A DNA stretch of 5,939 nt, taken from the NCBI GenBank assembly GCA_900549065.1, contig URNC01000121.1:1-5939 (forward strand). Reading direction: 5' to 3'. Each line of letters starts with the position of its first letter. The first letter of the stretch is position 1. The translations under genes and the position numbers were made by a program. A model generated the notes under the pieces. It saw only the letters and a program-made list of their open reading frames with translations, searched no databases and was not told the DNA's origin. Shown one piece after another: positions 1 to 4,858 of this stretch. The stretch comes from an uncultured Collinsella sp. (GTDB lineage Bacteria; Actinomycetota; Coriobacteriia; Coriobacteriales; Coriobacteriaceae).

Positions 1-31
1 GTCGGCAGCGTCAGATGTGTATAAGAGACAG
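1..31 (+). other. Nextera (Tn5) sequencing adapter, not genomic
   Basis: Bases 1-12 (GTCGGCAGCGTC) match the end of the Nextera read-1 adapter. Bases 13-31 are the exact 19-base Tn5 mosaic end, AGATGTGTATAAGAGACAG. This is library-preparation sequence left on the contig, so the organism's DNA starts at base 32. Translating through it adds false N-terminal peptides such as MYKRQ or MCIRDS to the first gene. The match is read directly and is as good as certain. Confidence 0.98.
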
Positions 32-274
32 CCGCTGTCCGAGGAACTGCTGGCTGGCGAGTGGGGCGAGGGCGATACCGTTCTGTGCGACGTGGCCGAT
101 GGCAAGTTTGTCTTTAGCCGCGGCACGGGCGAGATCCCGGCACCGCGTCCGGCGGGCACGCTTGGTGGCGATACCGCCCCGGCGGTACCGCACACCGGCA
201 ACGCCGCGCCCGTGAGCGGCGGCGTGACCTCGGGCCCCGGCGGCATGATGCAAGCCGGTTCCGGCGCGCTGTAG
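32..274 (+). CDS. Class I Clp AAA+ ATPase (ClpC/ClpB type), C-terminal fragment
   Basis: Only the last 80 codons remain, ending at TAG 272-274; the 5' part is lost at the adapter junction. The first 30 or so residues (PLSEELLAGEWGEGDT, then VLCDVADGKFVF) match the end of the small D2 subdomain of Clp ATPases. There, a helix ending in LSEELL-G is followed by G(D/Q)xxxxDVxDGxFVF. B. subtilis ClpC (as I recall it, LSEELLRG...DVEDGEFVV) is the closest remembered relative, and ClpB ends similarly. These hexameric unfoldases act in the cytosol: ClpC feeds ClpP, and ClpB resolves aggregates with DnaK. The last 45 or so residues form a Gly/Pro/Ala-rich, probably disordered tail (GGDTAPAVP to GGMMQAGSGAL) that typical ClpC or ClpB proteins lack. 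ClpC versus ClpB cannot be decided because the N and middle domains are missing. The class call is fairly secure. Confidence 0.75.
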   Translation, partial: PLSEELLAGEWGEGDTVLCDVADGKFVFSRGTGEIPAPRPAGTLGGDTAPAVPHTGNAAPVSGGVTSGPGGMMQAGSGAL

Positions 275-299
275 GGCGTGGCGACAATTTGATACGCGC

Positions 300-334
300 A
301 ATCGAGGCGCTCCGGAAAGGGCGCCTCGATTTGT
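300..334 (+). terminator. Hairpin terminator after the Clp gene
   Basis: A perfect 11-bp stem (AATCGAGGCGC at 300-310 with GCGCCTCGATT at 321-331) encloses a 10-base loop, TCCGGAAAGG. It begins 26 bases after the Clp stop codon. The T-run that follows is short (ATTTG), so it may be a weak intrinsic terminator or act partly by stabilising the mRNA 3' end. The position and the strong stem support its role. Confidence 0.75.
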
Positions 335-351
335 AGAGCTGCGGAAGTTGT

Positions 352-371
352 GACCGTTACGCTATACGGTC
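352..371. promoter_or_regulatory. Palindrome upstream of pepD, possible operator
   Basis: GACCGT (352-357) and ACGGTC (366-371) are perfect inverted half-sites separated by eight bases. A further ACCGTTA copy at 373-379 repeats 353-359. The palindrome lies in the 154-base gap between the Clp hairpin and pepD, where a repressor or activator site would be expected. No regulator family can be named, and a 6-bp palindrome can arise by chance. Confidence 0.25.
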
Positions 372-415
372 CACCGTTAGCCGATGATGCGAGGGCGCTC
401 GGCGTTTTCGACTGG

Positions 416-444
416 TTTATGCACGCAAAGTCTGGGAATATACA
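416..444 (+). promoter_or_regulatory. Candidate sigma-70-type promoter of pepD
   Basis: A TATACA hexamer at 439-444 resembles the -10 consensus. A weak -35 (TTTATG, 416-421) sits 17 bases upstream. This would start transcription about 40 bases before the pepD ATG. The hairpin at 300-331 suggests pepD has its own promoter in this gap, but the -35 match is poor. Apart from this candidate and the palindrome at 352-371, nothing else is recognisable in 335-488. Confidence 0.3.
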
Positions 445-488
445 AGTCGCATGTCTTACTGTCTAACCAGTTGCGCCAAGGAGGCACC

Positions 489-1946
489 ATGGACTACAAG
501 ATTACCGGCTACGAGCCCGCCCAGCTGTTCCATTTCTTTGAGGAGGTCAGCGCGATCCCCCGTGGGTCTGGCAACGAGAAGGGCATCAGCGATTTCCTGG
601 TTGCGTTTGCCAAGGAGCGCGGTCTCGATGTGTACCAGGACGAGGTCTACAACGTCATCATTCGCAAGCCCGCATCTGCCGGTGCCGAGAATGCCCCGAC
701 CGTGATGCTGCAGGGCCACATCGATATGGTGTGCGACAAGTTGGGCTCCGTTGAGCACGACTTTACGACCGATGGTATCGACCTGGTCGTCAAGGACGGC
801 GTCCTCACCGCTAACGGCACCACTCTGGGCGCCGACAACGGTATTGCCGTCGCGCTTATGCTTACCGTGCTCAACGACGATTCGATTACCCATCCGGCCC
901 TCGAGTGCGTGTTCACCACCGACGAGGAGACTGGCCTGGTCGGCGCCGAGACGCTCGACAAGTCCCAGATTAGCGCCCGCACCATGATCAACCTTGACTC
1001 CGAGGAAGAGGGCGTTGCCACCGTCAGCTGCGCCGGCGGCGTCGTCGTTACCTACACCTGCCCGATCGCGCGCGAGCACAAGACCGGTAGCACCCTCACG
1101 CTCGACATCTCGGGCCTGCTGGGCGGTCACTCCGGCAGCGATATCCACCTGGAGCGCGGCAACGGCAACCTCATCATGGCCCGCATCATCGACCGCCTGA
1201 TGGTTGCCGGCGAGCCCGCCATCGTCAGCTTCAACGGCGGCACCAAGGACAACGCCATCAACCGTGAGTGCAAGGCTGTTCTGGTCTACGCCGACCACGC
1301 TGCCGCCGAGGCCGCGGCCCAGATCGCAAAGGGCATCATCGCCGACGTCACTGCCGAGCTCGAGGTCTTCGACCCCGGCTTTACCTGCACCGTCGAGATT
1401 GCCGACAACGCCGAGGTCGAGGCCATGGACCAGAAGTCCGCGCTTGCCCTCATCCGCGCCCTGCGTCTTGCCCCTAACGGCGTGATTCGCCGCAACGTCG
1501 CCACCGACGGCTCCGTCGAGGTTTCCTCCAACATCGGTGTGGTTGCCACTTCTGACGACGAGGTCAAGATCATGCTGTCCCCGCGCTCCTCGATCACCTC
1601 GCTGCAGAACGAGTTCAAGGACCGTCTGCAGACGCTGGCCGATGTCCTGGGCTTCGACGCCAAGTTTGAGTTTGAGTATCCCGGCTGGAGCTATGCCGAG
1701 CATTCGCCGGTCCGCGAAGTCTTTGTCGAGAGCTATCGAGAGCTCTTTGGCTCCGAGCTGCGCATCGAGTCCATTCACGCCGGCCTTGAGTGCGGCCTGT
1801 TTGCCGAGGCCCTGCACGGCCTGGACGCCATCGCCGTGGGTCCGACGCTCTCCGATGTCCACACCCCGGACGAGAGCATGGAGCTCGCTTCTGCCGAGCG
1901 CTTCTACGAGCTGCTCATCGACGTCCTCAAGCGCCTTGCCGCGTAA
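489..1946 (+). CDS. pepD: Aminoacyl-histidine dipeptidase PepD (M20 metallopeptidase)
   Basis: PepD is a cytosolic di-zinc dipeptidase that cleaves Xaa-His (carnosine-like) and other dipeptides, releasing amino acids from imported peptides. The 485-residue product equals the length of E. coli PepD. Family metal and catalytic residues are in order: H77 and D79 in GHIDMV, D116 in GTTLGADNG, E146/E147 in TTDEETG (E146 the likely general base), D170 in NLDSEEEG and H458 in DVHTPDE. Family blocks GLLGGHSGSDIH (209-220), FNGGTKDNAI (248-257), APNGVIR (328-334), YPGW (397-400) and IHAGLECGLF (429-438) are intact. The lid/dimerisation domain should lie at about 185-390. There is no signal peptide. 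ATG 489 is chosen because AAGGAGG (478-484) lies just upstream and the protein then aligns with the family start; the longer reading from 384 adds 35 unrelated residues. It is probably monocistronic, with its own terminator downstream. Confidence 0.96.
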   Translation: MDYKITGYEPAQLFHFFEEVSAIPRGSGNEKGISDFLVAFAKERGLDVYQDEVYNVIIRKPASAGAENAPTVMLQGHIDMVCDKLGSVEHDFTTDGIDLVVKDGVLTANGTTLGADNGIAVALMLTVLNDDSITHPALECVFTTDEETGLVGAETLDKSQISARTMINLDSEEEGVATVSCAGGVVVTYTCPIAREHKTGSTLTLDISGLLGGHSGSDIHLERGNGNLIMARIIDRLMVAGEPAIVSFNGGTKDNAINRECKAVLVYADHAAAEAAAQIAKGIIADVTAELEVFDPGFTCTVEIADNAEVEAMDQKSALALIRALRLAPNGVIRRNVATDGSVEVSSNIGVVATSDDEVKIMLSPRSSITSLQNEFKDRLQTLADVLGFDAKFEFEYPGWSYAEHSPVREVFVESYRELFGSELRIESIHAGLECGLFAEALHGLDAIAVGPTLSDVHTPDESMELASAERFYELLIDVLKRLAA

Positions 1947-1952
1947 AGGTTG

Positions 1953-1983
1953 CGCTAGCAGCAGTCCGAGTCACGTGCTAGCG
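1953..1983. repeat. Inverted repeat between pepD and its terminator
   Basis: CGCTAGCA (1953-1960) is perfectly repeated in inverse as TGCTAGCG (1976-1983) around a 15-base spacer. It starts seven bases after the pepD stop. No T-run follows, so it is not a terminator itself. It could form an mRNA 3' stem upstream of the real terminator or be a protein-binding site. The repeat is read directly; its role is unknown. Confidence 0.55.
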
Positions 1984-2002
1984 GATTGCAAATGACATTA
2001 CG

Positions 2003-2050
2003 AGAGGGGGCTTTCGAGCGTTTGCGACGGGTGCCCCCCCTCTTTTGTTT
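2003..2050 (+). terminator. Rho-independent terminator of pepD
   Basis: AGAGGGGG (2003-2010) pairs with CCCCCTCT (2036-2043), followed directly by a T-rich tract, TTTTGTTT (2043-2050). The loop is about 25 bases and may hold a small inner stem. The T-tract orientation fits transcription from pepD. The convergent hipA ends 24 bases beyond, at 2074. On the minus strand the stem is followed only by a weak T content, so any bidirectional action would be poor. Confidence 0.85.
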
Positions 2051-2073
2051 GATAATTGCGAAATTACGGTCAC

Positions 2074-3378
2074 CTAGTCCATTTCTGCCCTGATGAGGTC
2101 GAGGGTGCGCTGGCAGTTTTCGCGGACGGGGCCGAGCATATGCTCGCGCAGGTCCGCCATGCCGGGCAGGTCGGCGTATTCGTCCATGACCTCTTCCATG
2201 CAAACGGGCACCTCGTAGGCGAGGTCCATCATGGTTGCAAAGCAAAACTTCTCGGATAGCCCGGCATCGGTGAGCGTCGCCTCTAGCGCGGGGTCTCCCA
2301 TACCGTGGTATCGGCGGATAGCGCCTGGACCGATGCGCCCCACACGATTTTCGCCGCCAACGCTCATGGCAAGGCGCGCTTTTCGCCGCATACGTTCGTA
2401 TGCTAAGCCCGATGCGACATCGTACATGGGTGCGAGCGCCGCGTTTGTGCCTTTGCCTAGGATGAGCGAGTAGTTTTTAGCGTGTGCGTCAGGCGCTCCG
2501 ATAATGGCGTTATAGAACAACATATAGGTAAAAAGCACAAGATTCATGTGGTGGGGGACTGTGTTAATCAGTCGTTCTTGGATGTCTCGTGTAGTTGGTC
2601 CTCCGTCGGCGGTGTATTTCTGGGTTGGCAATACACCGAGTGCCTGGCAAAAGTCCTCCTGATGCAGCCTTTCGATATTTCCGCTGCTATTGACCATTCT
2701 GTCGTACCGTTCAACGACGAGCGCAGCTTCGTCTTCAAATGTGCAATAGGAGACGTTGGCAGTTGGAATGCCAACACGCCGAGCTGTTTTCATGCAGACG
2801 AATTCGTTTAAGGCCTGATGTTTGAACCCAACGACACCATTTTTGAAGATATGGGTAGTGGGGGATGACCCTAGACATTCGCACCATTGTCCATCATGCC
2901 AAGCTAGTGCAAATTTGCCTTGGTTGCCGCCCAGGGACCAGCTTTCGTTGGAGCCCATCCATGTCTCTCTTTCGTCATCGCGAATTGCTTTGAGCTTGTG
3001 AGCGATTTGAGAATTGGTAAGCGGGCGGTATGCTGAGACCCTGCCGTGGGCGGCATCTAATTGATCGGCTCGACAAAACTGAACGGCCCCCGCGCAGTCA
3101 AGACCGATATGGCACAAGAGGGCGACGGGGTTGTTGGATGCAACGTCATGCTCGGCGGCAATAGCGCGACGCTGCTCTTGGCTGTCGGGCAAAAGGCCAA
3201 ATAGGAACGGACGGACGATGTTATGGCCATATGTGCGATTGGAAAGCGGCATTGTTAACGATAGCGGTGCTCCGCGATAGGTTGGGGCGTATACAAAGCT
3301 GCAGAGTCCATGCTCGTCTTGCCGGAGAGTGCCGGCGATTTCGCCACAAATGAGGGTCGCAAGCTCCATTTCTGCCAT
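2074..3378 (-). CDS. hipA: HipA-family serine/threonine kinase toxin
   Basis: HipA toxins are cytosolic kinases; the E. coli enzyme phosphorylates glutamyl-tRNA synthetase, halting translation and promoting persistence. At 434 residues this is a full-length type (E. coli HipA is about 440) with both subdomains. The N-terminal part has PLSLTMPL (38-45) and LLPDS (62-66). The kinase core has SLGGNQGK (148-155), where S148 aligns with the autophosphorylated Ser150 of E. coli, then TTHIFK (174-179), ERYDR (223-227), HQEDFCQALG (239-248), KYTADGGP (254-261), PDAHAKN with catalytic D297, and YD with metal-binding D320. The glycine-rich loop differs from E. coli AGAQEK. The target is not predictable from sequence. 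ATG 3378 directly follows the antitoxin stop (TAAATG), implying translational coupling; an in-frame ATG at 3369 is an alternative. Sampled lines are 42-57% GC against about 62% for pepD, hinting at horizontal acquisition. No residue loss suggests inactivity. Confidence 0.93.
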   Translation of the reverse strand: MAEMELATLICGEIAGTLRQDEHGLCSFVYAPTYRGAPLSLTMPLSNRTYGHNIVRPFLFGLLPDSQEQRRAIAAEHDVASNNPVALLCHIGLDCAGAVQFCRADQLDAAHGRVSAYRPLTNSQIAHKLKAIRDDERETWMGSNESWSLGGNQGKFALAWHDGQWCECLGSSPTTHIFKNGVVGFKHQALNEFVCMKTARRVGIPTANVSYCTFEDEAALVVERYDRMVNSSGNIERLHQEDFCQALGVLPTQKYTADGGPTTRDIQERLINTVPHHMNLVLFTYMLFYNAIIGAPDAHAKNYSLILGKGTNAALAPMYDVASGLAYERMRRKARLAMSVGGENRVGRIGPGAIRRYHGMGDPALEATLTDAGLSEKFCFATMMDLAYEVPVCMEEVMDEYADLPGMADLREHMLGPVRENCQRTLDLIRAEMD

Positions 3379-3810
3379 TTATTTCACAACCTTACAGCCA
3401 AAGGAGAGGTCTGAAGTGCCGGAAAGGCCTTGCTCGGCTGCGATTTGGGCCAGCAAGGCACCATAGAAAGCTGGCGTTCCTTGTCGAGCGGGTCGTCTGC
3501 CTACGCTTGGCTTTGGCAGGGCATTCGAGTTCGCGATAGGGAGGTCCGCTATCGTCATCGGATGTTCGGAGGGCGATGCGATGGAGTCGTTATCGCTTTG
3601 CGCAAAGAGACCTATGCCGAGTGCGTTAAAGACGGTCAACAGCTTGTCGAGCCGAATGCCCGTGGCATCTCCCAGCTCGAGCGATGCGAGCAGGCGCTCC
3701 GAAACACCGGCCTTATTAGCGAGGGCGGCACGGGTGAGACCCTGAGCCTCGCGTGCCTGGCGCACGTAGATGCCAGCTTGGCGTGGTGTGGTGATGGGAA
3801 GGGTATCCAC
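3379..3810 (-). CDS. hipB: HipB-like XRE-family antitoxin and repressor with long C-terminal tail
   Basis: This is the predicted antitoxin and autorepressor of the operon: HipB dimers bind HipA and operator DNA. An XRE/Cro helix-turn-helix spans about residues 12-67 (VRQAREAQGLTRAALANKAG, then VSERLLASLELG and LDKLLTVFNALGI). The GTG start at 3810 is chosen because the minus strand carries AGGAGA five bases upstream, and it places the helix-turn-helix near the N-terminus as in the family. The product is 143 residues, against about 88 for E. coli HipB. Residues 70-143 form an extra tail with a low-complexity stretch, a basic segment (GRRPARQ, 104-110) and a short predicted helix (AFYGALLAQIAAEQG). 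The tail could be the HipA-contacting or degradation-prone part; this is inference. The stop TAA touches the hipA ATG with no gap. HipB identity rests mainly on the partner gene. Confidence 0.88.
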   Translation of the reverse strand: MDTLPITTPRQAGIYVRQAREAQGLTRAALANKAGVSERLLASLELGDATGIRLDKLLTVFNALGIGLFAQSDNDSIASPSEHPMTIADLPIANSNALPKPSVGRRPARQGTPAFYGALLAQIAAEQGLSGTSDLSFGCKVVK

Positions 3811-3825
3811 GGCTATCTCCTAACG

Positions 3826-3893
3826 TGCAGGCTTTTGCATATCAGTATGACATGCAAAAGTCTGCACGAATAGGCATTATGCAAAACTCTGCA
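3826..3893. promoter_or_regulatory. Triple TGCA-N6-TGCA operator array upstream of hipB
   Basis: Three 14-bp near-palindromes lie at 3826-3839, 3853-3866 and 3880-3893, each start exactly 27 bp from the next. Sites 2 and 3 read TGCAAAAGTCTGCA and TGCAAAACTCTGCA. Site 1 is in reverse orientation and reads TGCAAAAGCCTGCA on the minus strand. The shared form is TGCAAAA(G/C)(C/T)CTGCA. The array ends 15 bases before the hipB GTG and reaches about 83 bases upstream, as expected for autorepression by a helix-turn-helix antitoxin. A CATAAT hexamer (minus strand, 3881-3876) overlaps site 3 and could be the -10 box, but no good -35 is seen. The repeats are observed directly; binding by HipB is inferred. 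E. coli HipB sites (TATCC-N8-GGATA) have the same general architecture but a different sequence. Confidence 0.8.
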
Positions 3894-3932
3894 TGAGACC
3901 CCTACATTGACGTTGGCTTATGAGAGGCGTTT

Positions 3933-4511
3933 TTATATCGCGAGAATCCCCAGATGCTCAAGCAAGATCTTAAGCCCGATGAGGATGAGCACGACGCCGC
4001 CCACGATGGTGGCAAGTTTTTCGTAGCGCGAACCAAAGGTATGACCGATTGCCACGCCGGCGACGGAGAAGATAAACGTTGTGACGCCGATAAGCGATAC
4101 AGCGGGAACGATGTAAACCGAGAGCGCAGCAAATGAGATGCCCACGGCCAGGGCGTCGATTGAGGTGGCGATGGCGAGGATCAGGTACTCGCCCAGGTCA
4201 ATCTTTTCGGCATCCTTGCCGTCGCCTTCATCCTCGTCCTCGGTAAAGGCTTCCCACAGCATTTTGCCGCCGATAAAGGCCAATAGGATAAAGGCGATCC
4301 AATGGTCGATGGGTCCGATGATGCCCATGAATTGACTGCCGAGCGCCCATCCGATTACGGGCATGCCGGCCTGAAAGCCGCCAAAGAACAGGCCGAGCAC
4401 CACGGCGACTTTAAGGTTGATCTTCTTCATGCCAAGGCCCTTGCAGATGGAAACGGCAAAGGCGTCCATCGAAAGGCCAACGGCGAGCAACACGAGCTCT
4501 GCGAGTCCCAT
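3933..4511 (-). CDS. mntP: Manganese efflux pump MntP
   Basis: MntP exports excess Mn2+ across the cytoplasmic membrane. The 192-residue product has about six hydrophobic segments (roughly 3-25, 35-58, 68-88, 107-130, 133-157, 165-188) and an internal repeat typical of the family. The repeat signatures are GLSMDAFAVSICKG (12-25, acidic D16) and ATSIDALAVGI (115-125, D119), with DHWIAF at 69-74. All align with E. coli MntP (about 188 residues). A charged cytoplasmic-type loop, EDEDEGDGKDAEK (91-103), lies between the two halves. ATG 4511 is chosen because GGGAG (minus strand, 4523-4519) sits seven bases upstream and the protein then starts like the family; the longer reading from 4664 runs through the riboswitch. 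Expression should depend on the upstream manganese riboswitch. No clear terminator is seen between it and hipB. Confidence 0.95.
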   Translation of the reverse strand: MGLAELVLLAVGLSMDAFAVSICKGLGMKKINLKVAVVLGLFFGGFQAGMPVIGWALGSQFMGIIGPIDHWIAFILLAFIGGKMLWEAFTEDEDEGDGKDAEKIDLGEYLILAIATSIDALAVGISFAALSVYIVPAVSLIGVTTFIFSVAGVAIGHTFGSRYEKLATIVGGVVLILIGLKILLEHLGILAI

Positions 4512-4518
4512 AGTCTGG

Positions 4519-4560
4519 CTCCCTCTCTGCGGGCGGGCCCGCGTGTACCTCTTGGGGGAG
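4519..4560 (-). promoter_or_regulatory. mntP Shine-Dalgarno with a possible anti-SD in the leader
   Basis: The mntP ribosome site GGGAG (minus strand, 4523-4519) is complementary to CTCCC (4560-4556) just after the riboswitch terminator. Between them lies the perfect 10-bp palindrome GCGGGCCCGC (4533-4542), which could nucleate a hairpin. Pairing would hide the ribosome site in read-through transcripts. The ribosome site is secure; the sequestering stem is short and speculative. Confidence 0.4.
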
Positions 4561-4564
4561 TAAC

Positions 4565-4609
4565 AAAAAAGACCCGTGGCGTACGCGTTGCGCGCACAGC
4601 CACGAGTCT
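4565..4609 (-). terminator. Riboswitch expression-platform terminator
   Basis: On the minus strand, AGACTCGTGGC (4609-4599) pairs with GCCACGGGTCT (4580-4570), with one G-U pair. Inside it, GTGCGCG (4597-4591) pairs with CGCGTAC (4587-4581) around a CAA loop, and one U is bulged. The transcript then has six U residues (4570-4565). The long stem directly follows the aptamer's last conserved motif, the standard arrangement for a transcription-control riboswitch. Confidence 0.92.
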
Positions 4610-4708
4610 CGTTCATTAAGGCAAGCCAGACCGCATCGGCCAGTGTGTTGACTTGCCGCGCCACCGGAGGCGAACCCGATCACGCGACTACTCCCTCATT
4701 TATGCGAA
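4565..4708 (-). ncRNA. yybP-ykoY manganese riboswitch in the mntP leader
   Basis: Read on the minus strand, the leader carries the conserved yybP-ykoY elements in order: GAGGGAGTAG (4697-4688), GTCAACA (4652-4646) and GCCTTAATGAACGAGAC (4622-4606). Supporting helices include a 7-bp GC-rich stem after the first motif (GUCGCGU with GCGCGGC, including U-G pairs) topped by AUCGG/CCGGU. GGCAAG (4657-4652) pairs with CUUGCC (4625-4620). A closing P1 stem can be drawn between about 4708-4694 and 4621-4610, imperfectly. This class senses Mn2+ and commonly controls mntP-type exporters, so Mn2+ binding is expected to favour read-through past the terminator at 4565-4609. Recognition is by remembered consensus, so exact ends are approximate. 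Confidence 0.88.
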
Positions 4709-4858
4709 TCCCGATGCTACCACATAAGCAGCTCATTTGGATTGGGACTCTCAGCTGTGTTCGCTCATTCTGTAAGCATCGGATTTTGCGGGCGTCACAG
4801 GGGCAAACCGTGAGAAACTTATTGACGTTTATGGAGCGTATACGATGGGAGCGATGCC

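Noticed and set aside
384..488. Upstream extension of pepD to an ATG at 384
   Set aside because: The added 35 residues do not resemble the family. The strong AAGGAGG lies before ATG 489, which also gives the usual 485-residue length.
456..1862. 468-codon open frame on the minus strand opposite pepD
   Set aside because: It is antisense to a gene with complete catalytic motifs. Its product has no recognisable domain, and its composition (rich in G, A, V, D, L) is typical of a shadow of GC-rich codons.
2482..2811. Plus-strand open frame of 109 codons opposite hipA
   Set aside because: It overlaps the conserved kinase core of hipA in antisense and shows no ribosome site or recognisable domain.
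3430..3873. Plus-strand open frame opposite hipB
   Set aside because: The minus-strand frame has a helix-turn-helix, a ribosome site and a coupled partner. The plus-strand product has no recognisable domain and runs through the operator array.
3826..3893. The three TGCA repeats as a short CRISPR array
   Set aside because: Repeat units of 14 bp with 13-bp gaps, one of them inverted, and no cas genes do not fit CRISPR. A promoter-proximal operator array fits better.
4512..4664. Longer mntP reading starting at 4664
   Set aside because: It would translate through the riboswitch and terminator. Family similarity and a ribosome site both support the start at 4511.
4822..4844. TTGACG and TATACG as a disA promoter
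   Set aside because: The two hexamers are only 11 bases apart, too close for a standard sigma-70 promoter, and a -10 at the right distance would overlap the ribosome site.
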